From Blumeriella jaapii (lineage: Eukaryota; Ascomycota; Leotiomycetes; Helotiales; Drepanopezizaceae): DNA of 64,000 nt. Where the stretch lies: assembly GCA_009599575.1 (NCBI GenBank), contig VWND01000072.1, positions 124,001-188,000 of the forward strand, read 5' to 3'. The number at the start of each line of letters is the position of its first letter. Positions within the stretch are counted from its first letter, which is position 1. The position numbers and the translations under genes are program-made. The notes under the pieces are model-generated. The model was not told the origin of the DNA. It saw only the letters and a list, made by a program, of their open reading frames with translations, and made no database searches. Of this stretch, positions 44,685 to 56,029 are shown one piece after another.

Positions 44685-47600
44685 ATGTACCTCGCACACG
44701 CCGCCAAGGCCCAGGCGCGCCATCGAACCCAGCACACCACGTCAGAAGAAGCTGCGAAGACAGATAGGAAGGCCGGGAATCAAGGCTCTACGGAGAACAA
44801 GAACAAGGAGAGATCCAATGATGAAGAGCAATTCGCTCGCGCCGAGAAGATGCGCGAGGAGACCCGCAAGCTGGAGCTGGCTGCTCGGGACGACACCAAC
44901 GTGGCTAAGGAGCTCAAGAGCGGCGTCATGTACACCTGTATTTGGGGTTCTGGCAAGCCCTGTCTACCTCCTGATCAACATCCCCAGTGTGTGTCAAGAG
45001 GATTGGTGTGGCAGGAGTTCCCACCATCACCCTGGGGACCGATACAATCACCCATCAATGACGATCATGCCATCAGCGAGGAGGAAGAGACCCTCACAGA
45101 GGAGTCTTTTGACAAGTATCTGTCCAGCTTGAACGAGATTGATCACCCTGAGCAATCCCAATCCGATGTGGGCCTGACCGGTCACACATTCGATGCCAAC
45201 GAATTCTCTAGGGGAGAGTTCGCTATGAACGAAGCTAACGATATGGAGCAATTCCTATCCACCCCGAACGAGAGTGATCAGACCGAGCAATTCCAATCTG
45301 CTACCAATCTGACTAGCCACACATTCAGTATGAACGGAGTTGCTATGAGCGAAGCTGATGAGATGGAACAATTCCTTTCCATGCTGAACGAGGGTGATCA
45401 GACCGAGCCATTCCAATCTGCTACCAACCTGACTAGCCACACATTCGGTGTGAACGGAGTTGCTATGAGCGAAGCTGATGAGATGGAACAATTCCTTTCC
45501 ATGCTGAACGAGGGTGATCAGACCGAGCAATTCCAATCTGCTACCAACCCAACTGGCCACACATTCGGCATGAACGGGGTTGCGATGAACGAAGCTGATG
45601 ATATGGAGCAATTCCTACTCACTCTGAACGAGATGGACCCCACTGAGCCATTCCAATCGGCTGTGAACGAACCCAACGACCCGGAGAAATACCAGTCTGA
45701 ACCTCTTCCTACACCATCCACGACTACCAAGAAACCCCCCCTCAGCGAGCAAGAGCTTAAGCTGTTCCAAAAGGCTATGAACGAGATCAACGGCACCGAG
45801 CAGTATTCACTTGAACTCTCTCCGACAACATCCTCATTCCCGAAGCTGCAACAACCTACCATGCCAACTACACCACACTCGACCCAACAACAGCCATTGA
45901 CCCCCGAGTCTCTCGTTCCCCCATCGCAGACTTCTCAATATGTGGCCAACTCTATGCTTCTACCACCTCAGCTGCGTCTGCCTCGAAATGGAACCCCCGG
46001 CAATGGTATGAACTTGCAAGTTGCCGGTACCGCGCCCCGATTCGGCCTCACGTTTGAACAGGCTCTCCTTCGATCTGCCAGCCTCTCCTCAAACCATTCA
46101 GCCGCCAACAATGAGGGACAGCAACTGCATACTCCTTTCAGCACCCCATCACCGACCCAACGAGGACCATCCACTCCAAAGTCTCGTACTCCCGCCCCTC
46201 AAGTCTCAAGTCTTGCGGCCAGATTCACATCTCCACCCACTCAAGCATACGAGTCTCCATATGGTCCCCCTGGTACTCTGAGTCCTCGAGCTATCGCTTC
46301 TCTTCGTAGAAGCAAACAACCCTCCCAGCTGGCGAGCACACCAACGTCGCCTCTGCGTCAAGCCAGCGCCCAGAAGTCGTCTCCTGCTCAGCAGCAGCCT
46401 TCAACACCAACCCCCAAAAGCCGAACCAAGAGACAGTCTCGCGCCATGTCGCCCGGCAACGCAAGCTCTTCGAAGAAGAGACGCTGCCCTCCTGCAGATG
46501 TTGTCGCTCACAGCGCGAGCGCAGGTCCTGGAGGTCCTGGTCGCACACACATGTACGCCGCTGTCACTGGTGGTGATGCCTTTCTCGGAGGCCCTTACAA
46601 CCACATGTCACCTTCTATGGACGTCCAAACTGCCAGTATGAGCTCAGCTGGCCACAGTCCGGCTGCTGGTATTCCACAGATGTACTCTCCTGCTACTGGC
46701 AACAATGCTTACCTGGGAGGACCTTACAATCACTATCCGCCTTCCGCATACTTGAACTACCAAATTCCCACCTCGATCAAAGTTCCCTGGGGCCCTCCTC
46801 CTACCATCCCCCAACTTGACCCCAATGCTACTCCTAGCAGAAGCCCTTGGGACGGAGGACCTTCTCAATACGCCCCTACTCGTCCCCCTCTCCAGGCGTT
46901 CCACACCCCGTCGTCCATGAACTCGGCTCCGAGCATGACTGCCAGAGCAAGAAAGCCTCAGATGGAGCAGTACCACGCTCAATCGTTCAACGGCCAGCCC
47001 GCACAGCCAATGTTCTCTCCACAGCGCGGTGCTTTCCAAACCACCCAGCAACAGTACAGAGCTGCTCCACCCGCCTGGTTGATAGCTGACGGCTCGCAAC
47101 AGATGGTGCAGCCTGCCTTCTCCAGGCCGATGCAATATGGTTCTCAACAGGGTGGTCCTTCGCTGAACAACGGTCGGCAATTCGGCCTTCAGCAAGCACA
47201 ACTTGGTTTCCAGAGTGACCACTCCTTCGACAGACGACTGGAGGGAGATCGGCAACATGGCCGCGGCAGCCAACAAGCCCAAGTTGCAACGGGGGGTCGT
47301 CAGAATGGCTCTTATCAGGAGAACGGTTCGCAACTTGGCGTCGAGCAAGTCCAGCCCGATGATATGGGATATGGCGATCTCCTGGGTGAATTCCCATGGG
47401 ATGCCGGGACTCAATGGGATGACAGTGAGCAGTTTGGCGACGACAGTCGACTTGCTCAACTTTCCACTGGTGGTCAACAAGACGGTGGTCAACAAGACGG
47501 TAGTCAGCAGAATGGTCCCGAGCGACTCGGCCCCCAGCCGAACGACAACGCTCATGACTTGCAAGCTCAGGAGATGTACAACGTGATGATGAACACTCAG

Positions 47601-48680
47601 CGCGACGACAGTCAGCAGAACGCCCCCCAGCAGCAAGGCACTGGGCAAGAGATCTCCGAGCAAAGCGACGCTCTGCAAGTCCAGATCGGTGAGATGGGAT
47701 CTGATTTCCAGAGTGACTTGCCATCACAACCCCATGAGATGGGATCTGATCTCCTGGAGGATTTCGGTGACTTGGAGGACCTAAGCTGGGCCGATGAGCC
47801 GGATATGGATTTCACTCAGCAGGCCGACAACCAGCAGTTGCAACATGCTGGCCTGATGGGCAATACTCAATCGCCTAGTCTGATGGGCATAGACAACCAG
47901 CAGCTGTACGGTACGCAGCAAGTTCAAACTGCTGCTTTCATGGGCCACAACAACATGCAGAACGACGGCGGCAGTGCCCAGCAGGTCAATAAGAGCCAGT
48001 CGGCTCAACAGCCTGTTCTCATGAGCAACAACATCGACCCTTCTCTCATGGCCATGGGCAGCCAGCACCAGTACGGTGCTCAGCAGCAAATGCAGCCAGC
48101 TGCTTTTACGCCGGAATATGGCGCTCAGCAAAACGAAATGATGGCTGCCCACTCTCGTCTCACTTTTCTGGGAGCTGCCCAGCAGCAGTATGGTGGCGGC
48201 GCTCAGCAGATGATGCCACCTCCTGCCTTCATGGGCGACAACAACAACAACAACAACTACAACTATCACTACAACATGCAGCATGGCGCCCAGCCCATGC
48301 AACCGGCTTTCATGGACATGGGCCACAACATGCAACACGGCGGCGGCGTCGGCGATGTTCAGCGAGCCCTTCCAAAGCCTGCTGCTGCTCGTTCACGAAA
48401 GCCTGCGGCTGCGAAGCAACAGAAGCCTGCTGCTGCTCAACCACAAAAGCCTACTGCGACTGCTCGACCAGCTCCCAAGAAGAGCCGCAAGCAAGCTCCC
48501 ACTCCTGGTCCTCCCGTGAGCGCGTCGCCTTCGCAAAGCGGATTCGCATCCATGTACCAACGTCCTGCTATGGGCGCGGGCGCATCGCCGCAAGCCCAGG
48601 ATCTTTCGGCGCAGCCGGTTTGGATGCAGGAGCAGCAGAGGCGGTTCTTGGCTGACTTGAAGAAGAGCCGCGAGGGTTAG
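44685..48680 (+). CDS. Q/N-rich repetitive protein of unknown function
   Basis: A single uninterrupted ORF of 1331 codons. The first 90 residues are charged and helical ('AEKMREETRKLELAARDDTN'). Residues about 145-345 hold five 40-residue repeats of the type 'MEQFLSMLNEGDQTEQFQSA' plus 'NLTSHTFGVNGVAMSEADE'. After about residue 370 the protein is Ser/Pro/Thr- then Gln-, Asn- and Met-rich, with 'QQ' and short Asn runs and many aromatic residues, like a prion-like or transcription-associated disordered domain. A basic, Lys/Arg/Pro/Ala-rich stretch with AT-hook-like 'KPAAARSRKPAAAKQQKP' lies near 1240-1290. A nuclear, condensate-forming role is possible but only inferred. No folded enzyme domain is seen. 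Confidence 0.75.
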   Translation: MYLAHAAKAQARHRTQHTTSEEAAKTDRKAGNQGSTENKNKERSNDEEQFARAEKMREETRKLELAARDDTNVAKELKSGVMYTCIWGSGKPCLPPDQHPQCVSRGLVWQEFPPSPWGPIQSPINDDHAISEEEETLTEESFDKYLSSLNEIDHPEQSQSDVGLTGHTFDANEFSRGEFAMNEANDMEQFLSTPNESDQTEQFQSATNLTSHTFSMNGVAMSEADEMEQFLSMLNEGDQTEPFQSATNLTSHTFGVNGVAMSEADEMEQFLSMLNEGDQTEQFQSATNPTGHTFGMNGVAMNEADDMEQFLLTLNEMDPTEPFQSAVNEPNDPEKYQSEPLPTPSTTTKKPPLSEQELKLFQKAMNEINGTEQYSLELSPTTSSFPKLQQPTMPTTPHSTQQQPLTPESLVPPSQTSQYVANSMLLPPQLRLPRNGTPGNGMNLQVAGTAPRFGLTFEQALLRSASLSSNHSAANNEGQQLHTPFSTPSPTQRGPSTPKSRTPAPQVSSLAARFTSPPTQAYESPYGPPGTLSPRAIASLRRSKQPSQLASTPTSPLRQASAQKSSPAQQQPSTPTPKSRTKRQSRAMSPGNASSSKKRRCPPADVVAHSASAGPGGPGRTHMYAAVTGGDAFLGGPYNHMSPSMDVQTASMSSAGHSPAAGIPQMYSPATGNNAYLGGPYNHYPPSAYLNYQIPTSIKVPWGPPPTIPQLDPNATPSRSPWDGGPSQYAPTRPPLQAFHTPSSMNSAPSMTARARKPQMEQYHAQSFNGQPAQPMFSPQRGAFQTTQQQYRAAPPAWLIADGSQQMVQPAFSRPMQYGSQQGGPSLNNGRQFGLQQAQLGFQSDHSFDRRLEGDRQHGRGSQQAQVATGGRQNGSYQENGSQLGVEQVQPDDMGYGDLLGEFPWDAGTQWDDSEQFGDDSRLAQLSTGGQQDGGQQDGSQQNGPERLGPQPNDNAHDLQAQEMYNVMMNTQRDDSQQNAPQQQGTGQEISEQSDALQVQIGEMGSDFQSDLPSQPHEMGSDLLEDFGDLEDLSWADEPDMDFTQQADNQQLQHAGLMGNTQSPSLMGIDNQQLYGTQQVQTAAFMGHNNMQNDGGSAQQVNKSQSAQQPVLMSNNIDPSLMAMGSQHQYGAQQQMQPAAFTPEYGAQQNEMMAAHSRLTFLGAAQQQYGGGAQQMMPPPAFMGDNNNNNNYNYHYNMQHGAQPMQPAFMDMGHNMQHGGGVGDVQRALPKPAAARSRKPAAAKQQKPAAAQPQKPTATARPAPKKSRKQAPTPGPPVSASPSQSGFASMYQRPAMGAGASPQAQDLSAQPVWMQEQQRRFLADLKKSREG
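45117..45716 (+). repeat. Five-unit 120-bp coding minisatellite
   Basis: Units begin at 45117, 45237, 45357, 45477 and 45597 with an exact 120-bp period (40 codons). The third and fourth units are nearly identical; outer units are more diverged, as expected if duplication happens inside the array. Length always keeps frame. Confidence 0.92.
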
Positions 48681-49023
48681 TTGTAGCGGCGTGGGAGGAG
48701 GAATGTACGCACGCACGCACGCACGCGGGCTTGTGTTCTCGATCTCTTTCTTTTTCTTCTGGGTAGCTCGTCTGAACACGTCTTCGGACTTGATCTTCGG
48801 GCATAGTCTTCAGGCATAGTCTTCAGGCATGGTTTTCAGGCATGGTCTTCAGAATTAGTCTCGAGGTATAGACAGTCTTTAGGCATGGTCTTCAGGCATC
48901 TTGAAGCCGCCTCCCCCCAACACCAATGAATCTGCATTAAAACTTGTCTCTCTCACATGGCTTTCGCTGTCTCTGTCTCTGTCTCTGTCTCTGTCTCTGT
49001 CTTGACCCAAAGTTACCTACCTC
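48681..49023. other. 3' flanks with three short tandem repeats
   Basis: Between the Q-rich gene and the convergent aldolase-family gene lie an ACGC array (about 48706-48727), a 13-bp repeat of the type GGCATGGTCTTCA (about six imperfect copies, 48803-48898), and CTGTCT repeats (48967-49001). No gene. Confidence 0.75.
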
Positions 49024-49548
49024 CTACCACTTGTAATCGACGCCGGACTCGCTCTCCATCACATCAAAAGTCGGCTTGGCACTGAACCAGCCGGCCTTCT
49101 CGGTGCCGACCGTCTTGTAGGTATAGGCCGCATCTTTCTCGTCAATCTTGACCGTCTCCGCTCCGCGGCCGGCGGCAGCCGCGTCGGCGAGGAGCTGCAC
49201 GTGACAGCACTTCTCCAGACTCATGAACCAGAAGACGGCGGCCTCGATGCTCTGGGCGCAGGTCAGCAGGCCGTGGTTCTGCAGCAGCGCGGCCTTGCGC
49301 GGGCCGAGGGCGTCGGCGATGGCGATGCCCTCTTCCTCGGCGAGCACGACGCCGCGAAAGGAGCTGTAGAGCGCAATGTCGTCGTGAAAGGCGCAGGCGT
49401 CTTGCGTGATGATGTCCAGGTTGCGGCCGAGGGTGCAGAAGGCCCGGCCGTAGATGGAGTGCGAGTGAGCCACGCAGTTGACTTCGGGACGGGCAGTGTG
49501 GACGGCGTGGTGAATCATGTAGGCTGGAGAGGATTAGTGAGAGAGGGA

Positions 49549-49585
<37 letters not shown>

Positions 49586-50170
49586 AGAAGGAGAGGAAAA
49601 GGAGAGGAGAAGGAGGAGTAGAATGATGTTGCCTGAGACGCAAGTATATTGTCACGTACCAGCGGCATTGAGAAGACGGCAAGGACCGCCGTCGACGACT
49701 TTGCCCTCCGGGTTGACAAGAATCAGGTCGGATGCTTTGAGCAGCGGCCATGCGACACCGAATGGGTTGACCCAGAAGTGATCAGGGTGTACGGGGTCCT
49801 GGTGGTTGGTGATGTTAGTTCGATGATTGATAGGATAGCATTCCAGTATCTCTCTCTCTCTCTCTCTACGCAGTCCAACGTCCAAGACCATCAATGAAAT
49901 AAAACAAAAGACAACCATCCAGTCCACCGCACTCACCCTCAGCGTAATATGACCAGCCACGCCCTCATCGTAGCCAAATTTAGCAAAGATGCGGAAAGCC
50001 AGCGCCAGACGGCCCTTCTGATACGCGCGCTCCTCGTACTTGTCCTCGAACTTGGTGGGCGTGGGCCACGCCGGCATGGTGACCTCCTTCTTCGAGGCCT
50101 GGGACTTGGACAGGCCGGGCTCGAGGGTGGCATGGCCGTTGTCGTTGGACGTTGCCGATGGGGGAGACAT
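49024..50170 (-). CDS. Class II aldolase/adducin-domain protein
   Basis: 290 residues in three exons on minus: 49937-50170, 49660-49798, 49024-49523. The fold is that of L-fuculose-phosphate aldolase: 'AFRIFAKFGYDEGVAGHITLR' at the start, 'HFWVNPFGVAW', 'LILVNPEGKVVDGG', then metal-binding 'VAHSHSIYGRAF' (two His) and 'LQNHGLLTCAQSIEAAVFWF' (third His). These three histidines bind zinc in the family, so a lyase activity is plausible, but fungal members (such as S. pombe mug14) have no proven substrate. Introns of 138 and 136 nt carry CT/GA microsatellites (near 49850 and 49550-49615). The first 40 residues are a Ser/Thr/Pro-rich extension without a targeting look. Confidence 0.87.
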
Positions 50171-51771
50171 CTTGGGTAGAGCCGAGGAGAGGAGACGGGG
50201 TGATGTGAATGTTGTGTAGGATGCTGTACAGTGTCAGAAAGAAGCGGAGATGTGATGGAACGAAGTAGTGAAGATTTGACTTACGTAAAACCTGAAGCTA
50301 AGCTGACGTTGGACCGGAGTGATGTCCTGCTACTATGAACCGTTGACAGTTGATGGACGTTTCTCAGCTTCTTTTTCCCTCGGGCCTAAGCAGAAAAAGA
50401 AGAATAAACAAGAGAAGAGAACTCAAGATCTCGGGGGAGTAATAACGGTCAATTCGAGGCTACGTAAGCTCATGAGGGGTCGTCTGCGCTCAGATGTTAC
50501 TTCAAAAGGTAAGGATGGGTTACACCTTTTTTCATCTTTTACCTATCTTAGCCAATCGTCGTTTTCTCCATTTGGCGGCTTATGGTCTTACACGGGCGGG
50601 GTATTGTAAAAGTTCTATAAAAAGCTGAGATACGGTGGCACAAAAATGCGGAATCTACTGTGCAATACGTATCAAAAAGGCTTTTCCTCTATTGTGGTTT
50701 ATCCTTTCTTAGTAGATGTAGGCTTTGTACATAAATCTTCTACTTGGCACTTGTTTGTTCCCCGTGAGAAATCCTCAAACTGCAGCGGTGCAAGCTTGCC
50801 ATTTACTAGACGTTAATTAGTTTTGTTGTTATTATTAATATGGATTTTACACGGGCTACGTTCTGCTCACCTGCGAAGCGCTCTGAATGGAAAACAACAT
50901 TGGCAATCGCGGGGTAAACAGGCCGAGGCAGAGTAAGCGAGTGATGAGCGAGCAATGGTCAACACGATGAGAACTAGAGAAGTGGATGTGAGAGACGTTT
51001 AAAAAAAAAACACTTCGAGATTTTATGGCACAAGAGGTGTGCATGTACAAATGCGTCTCCGTCTATGTAGAATCTCATGTAGAATCCCAAGAACGAGATC
51101 GGAGGTGATCTTCCAGATGAGTGCAGATGCTTATACGAAGTCTCCACATCGTCATCGGAATGATGGCGGGGTTTCCAAAAGGGGAATTTAGGTGTGTGAC
51201 TGCAGATACCTGTGGATCAGGACAAGTGCCACAAACTCATTGTGGTGTTGGCTGAGATTTTTCTGGTGGGAAAGAAGCTTGGCTGTATGTAGAAAAAGAA
51301 CTTATACAATGCCCAGGATCTCACAGCTTATGACACTTTGGATGGGTTGTAATCGGGGATTCGTAGACCACCCCTTATCTGGCAAAGCTGCCTTGCCTGC
51401 CTCCCCCGCTCGGACTGCTAAGCATCAAAGAAATAGAAACACGCAATTGATGATACGACGATAACATGGGTAGGAAAAGCATTTTGCGTAAGTATCTTTC
51501 TTTCTTTAGATAGTAACAATTGAATAGACAAAGATCGTGCAGAAGTTGGACTAATAATAGAAGCTATAATTCAGCGTAAAACTGTATTGTCAACACTGGT
51601 AAGTGATACAGTGGGTAAAATCTGTACTTCCCTATCACATGATCCGGCAATTAGTTTATCCTAGCGCGGGCCCCCAAGCTTCAAGCTATGAAATATTTCG
51701 AGGAGCTAGAACCGAGTACAACGTCGACCACCACTTCTCAATACGAGACCCAGTACATCAACAACCGAACC
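50171..51771. other. Divergent intergenic region
   Basis: It holds promoters of the aldolase-family gene (minus) and the tRNA methyltransferase gene (plus), with a short repeat copy at about 50.68-50.84 kb in between. No ORF has a recognisable domain. AT-rich GTAAAA-type sequence near 50600-50650 may mark the 5' part of the repeat. Confidence 0.5.
50680..50840 (+). mobile_element. SINE- or LINE-tail-like short repeat, copy C
   Basis: Sequence CTTTGTACATAAAT...TTGGCAC...CCCCGTGAGAAATCCT...CTAGACGTTAAT aligns in order with copies A, B and D, and is followed by a TTGTTGTTATTATTA tail (50821-50838). It is the most diverged copy and its left border is not clear. Confidence 0.5.
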
Positions 51772-54700
51772 ATGGGCCGTAGAGACAACAGAGTGAGTCT
51801 TGGTCGCCCAGAATCGAACCATCGATTCTAATTGTACACAGGGCGGTCGCGGAAGAGGACGAGGGGGCGGTGGTCGAGGTGGGAACTCAAGAGATGTTCA
51901 TCGTCGCGATGACAACAGGGTCAGCTTCGACAAGGTCCCCAAGCACAATGAGCGACTCGAGAGATACTACAACACCGTGTTGCGGATCTCGAATGAGGAG
52001 AGAGAGGAATTTTGGAATGCTTACAAGCGGGAGTTGCCCAACAGCTTCCGTTTCGCCGGCTCAAAAGGGTATGTGAGAGCGTTCTCGGTGCCATTGGGTG
52101 GCTGCTAACACTTGCAGACATGCGCTCGCGGTTCAGAAGCTTCTCAAGGAGCGCTACATCCCCGAAATTTCCGAGATCTCTCACTATGACGGTACTCTTG
52201 TCGAGCCGCCGCTTCCAGTGCCGTGGTACCCTGACGAGCTCGCCTGGTGGATGACGACCCCAAAGAACGTCGTTAGAAAGTTTCCTCCGTTTGCTAAGTT
52301 TCAAAAGTTCTTGGTATCAGAGACGAGTGTTGGCAACATCAGCAGACAAGAGGTTGTGAGCATGATCCCTCCCTTGGTCATGGATCTGCAACCTGGCATG
52401 ACGGTGCTCGACATGTGCGCTGCACCTGGTAGCAAGGCGGCGCAGTTGTTAGAGATGGTCCACCGAGGAGAGGAGGCACGTATGCGCAGATCCCTCCGGG
52501 ATTACGCAGGCGTGGATGGGCGCGAAGTTAGCCCGAGTGGAGATGCCATTGACGATGCTGATTACAAGCTCGATTCGAGCGACAATGGAAGAGCTACGGG
52601 ACTGCTGATCGCCAACGATTCTGACTACAAGCGTAGTCATATGCTGATCCACCAACTGAAGCGTCTCTCCTCTCCCAACCTTATTGTCACCAACCACGAT
52701 GCCACCATGTATCCGTCCATCAAGCTCCCAACCACACCCGAGAACCCCGCTCCAAACCGATATCTCAAGTTTGATCGAATCTTGGCAGATGTACCATGCT
52801 CGGGTGATGGAACCCTGAGAAAAAATGTCAATCTGTGGAAAGATTGGATTCCAGCAAATGCTCTAGGTCTCTACGTCACCCAGGTCCGAATCTTGGTCCG
52901 TGCTCTCCAGATGCTGAAGCCAGGCGGACGTGTGGTCTACTCTACCTGCAGTATGAACCCAGTTGAGAACGAAGCTGTGGTTGCATCTGCCATCGAACGC
53001 TGCGGTGGCCTCGAGAAGGTCCAGCTTTTGCCAAGCAACGAACACCTACCTCTGTTGAAAAGACGTGAGGGCCTGCCCAGTTGGAGCGTCATGGACAAAA
53101 GTGGGAAGGTTTGGTATTCTTGGGAAGAGGTGGAGAAGTTCAACGAGGAACAAGGTGCGACGGCAGTTACGGAGAAGCTTGTTCAGGGCATGTTCACACC
53201 CAGCGAATCCGTGATCCCCTTCGAAAGATGTATGCGTGTCTATGCTCATCTTCAAGATACTGGCGGTTTCTTCATTGCCATCTTGGAGAAGCAGACCGAG
53301 TTTAGATCCAAGCCTGAGTCGGAGTCGAAGAAGATTGAGGCGAAGCCACCGATCACGGCGATTGTTGACGAAATCATCGCTCAGCCGACACCTGCTGCCG
53401 GAGGGTCTGTTGCGCCAAAGATCGAGGCTGCTGATGAGCTGACGCACCCTTCGCATGTAAGTACCGTCCATCCTGAATGTTTCTGAGCTTTGGCGGCCTG
53501 TGTTAGTTGCCAGGCCTTTTGCATGGGGCACCGGATCATCCTGTTGCTTGTGTTGTCCACTTTTTTTTTTGGATCATATCCAGAATCGGCTCATCGTATC
53601 CTTCCACCTTTCCCCTCCCACCGTTACTGACTGCCCGCAGAACACAGAAGCCGAGCCCACCCCAGTTGCACGCCAAAATCAGTCAAACCCGGAGCCGGAT
53701 TCTAATGGGCTCAAGCGTCCCGCTGAGGATGAGTCGATCATCGACGCAGTCATGGAGACCAAGAAGCTCAAGGTCAAAGAAGAATTGGAGGAGCCTGCTG
53801 AATCTGGATTCGAAAACAGAGAAGTGCACGGATGTGGCCCACCGGGAGCCATGCTAGATCTTACCACGAGACCTGGTGATATGAAACCCGATACAGCAGC
53901 ACCGCGCCGTGTACAGAACCGAGCTGGTCAGCAGTTCGAGGAGCCTTTCAAATACGTAAGTTCGGGTTGCCTTGCACCATACCACGATTTTTGGACTCGT
54001 CACTGACCGACTTTACCAGATTCCCACCGATCATGCTGAGGTCTTGGCCGTGGAGAAGTTCTACCACCTCTCTCCGCGTTTTCCCAGGGACCGATTCCTC
54101 GTCCGCAACGCACAGGGTGAGCCAGCCAAGACCATTTATTACACCTCTGCGCTCACTCGGGATATTCTCACGGAGAACGAGGGCAAGGGCATCAAGTTTG
54201 TTCACGCCGGTGTCAAGATGTTCATGAAGCAGGATGTGCAGGCCGAAGGCGTCTGCAGGTGGCGCATTCAATCGGAAGGCATGCCTATTCTGGAGGGCTA
54301 CGTAGGGGAGGAGCGAGTTGTCCGCCTATACAAGAAAGAGACTCTGCGCTCCTTGCTGATCGAGATGTTCCCCAAGGTATCCGATGGCGCATGGAAGAAA
54401 CTCGGCGAGATCGGAGAGCGAGTCAATAACATAGGCATGGGCTGTTGTGTACTCCGCATTGAGCCGAGTGATGATCCAGTAAGCGAACTCAGAGTGCGAT
54501 GTCTTGGTGTATTGCTAACGTGTTTCCAGGACGGATTCTCCGAACGCATGGTGCTCCCACTCTGGCGCAGTATGCACTCCTTAAACCTCATGCTCGCCAA
54601 AGAAGACCGCACTGCCATGCTCCTCCGCATCTTCAATGACACCACACCGCTCGTAAACAACCACTTCCCGTCTAAGGCGTCCAGCGTCGCCCCTGGCTTC

Positions 54701-54949
54701 CACGTCGAAGACGGAGAGACCAAGGTCGATACCTCGAGCGCCATCGAGGCCGCTGCCCCGGTCCATGACACTGCTAATTCTGAGGATGTCATCAAGCCGG
54801 GCCCGTACGGGGCGTTGGTTGCAGATCCGCATCAGGCGGGCTTGCCGACCGTGAGGGAGGCGAAGATTGATAAAGGGGAGGACACGGGTGGGAAGGAGCA
54901 GCAGTTGGATGGGATGGGCGGGGTCGAGGAGCAGCTGGGGGGGTTCTAG
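51772..54949 (+). CDS. tRNA (cytosine-5) methyltransferase, NSUN2/Ncl1 family
   Basis: 926 residues. Exons: 51772-51792, 51842-52068, 52118-53456, 53641-53955, 54020-54478, 54530-54949. The SAM-binding site is 'VLDMCAAPGSKAAQLLE' (about residue 178). The two catalytic cysteines of the RsmB/NSUN family are in 'ADVPCSGDGT' (about 307) and 'STCSMNPVENEAVV' (about 357): the second attacks C6 and the first releases the product. The N-terminus after the start is an RGG-rich tail, often RNA-binding. Downstream, 'EEPFKYIPTDHAEVLAVEKFY' and the following part match the Ncl1 C-terminal PUA-like region. It likely makes m5C at positions 34, 40, 48 and 49 of nuclear tRNAs, as yeast Ncl1 does. The fifth intron (51 nt) has no stop and would stay in frame if retained. 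Confidence 0.92.
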
Positions 54950-56029
54950 GTCTAGGTCCGGGAAAATCTGTTATCAACGACTGGATGACAACTGGATGGC
55001 GTTGGCGGATCATCAATGGAGAGGTAGTCTACCTTCATGAAAAGCTTGCATATAGTATGCATTGGACGGTTGTGTAAAGTTCAATACGACGTGTTTACCT
55101 TCTCGCCATCGATTTCTTTTCGGAGTAACACATTTCTCTCGTTTGAACTTCGTGAATCGCATACTCGGCATGGTATCCCAATCCATCATATCACGTGACC
55201 ACCAATTTCTCAGTTTCATAGCATCTATGTGTAGGCACATAGCGAAGGTTCTATCACATACGACCATAGACTGAGGAGAATTGGGCATCCCGTCCGCTCT
55301 GCCATACACAAGCCTCAGATCGGCAGATTAGTAGTTGGGTGGGTGACCACCAGCGAATACCTGCTGTTGTATGTTTTTTGTCTTATTTTCCCACCTCTTT
55401 TCTTTTTGCTCCTTTTTCTGGACGAGTACGGTACAGTAGGTACTGTACTGTCTGTATGTAGGTAGGCTGTGCAGACCAAGAGTCACAAGCAAAGTACTGT
55501 ATGTATGTATCAAGCTTGTCTTGGCTTGGAACGAACTCTACCCTTTGTTTTGTTGCTTGGTCCATATGCATGTATATTTATATACATATATATATACATA
55601 TCACATCACCGACTTCTACTAGCGTTCAAGTGATTCCAAGTTTTCCTAGTATTGACTCCAACCTTTTCCCAATGGAATTTATGTAAGTAGGTAAGCATTA
55701 GATCCATCCTCGCTTGATTGATGGCAGAAGACAGACGATTGATTGATTGATTGGATTGACAACAAGTTTTCACTCCCTTTTCGTCGCTTTCTCGCTTCGG
55801 TTACCTTTAATACATACATACATATAGTGCAGTGCAGTGTGTACGCAACTGCGCGATAGATATCGATTCTTCGCAAAAGCAACAACTTCACAGACCGAGC
55901 CGAGGAAAGAACACTTGCATTCGGATCTGATGCTACCAACACGTACCGTGCTTTCTAGTTCATAATCTGGCCCATCTCTTTGCTTCTTCTGGGGGAGGGG
56001 GAGGGGGAGGATGAGGATGATGATAATGA
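54950..56029. other. Intergenic, no supported gene
   Basis: No gene. It contains GTACTGTAC-like words at 55428-55505, ATACATATAT repeats at 55570-55605, GATTGATT repeats near 55738-55757 and GGGGGA repeats at 55990-56010. The GTACTGTAC words match those in the 15-16 kb region. Confidence 0.5.

Noticed and set aside
46644..47678. 344-codon ORF on the minus strand
   Set aside because: Shadow of the Q-rich gene; no domain and a Leu/Val-rich look produced by reverse-complemented CAG/CAA codons.
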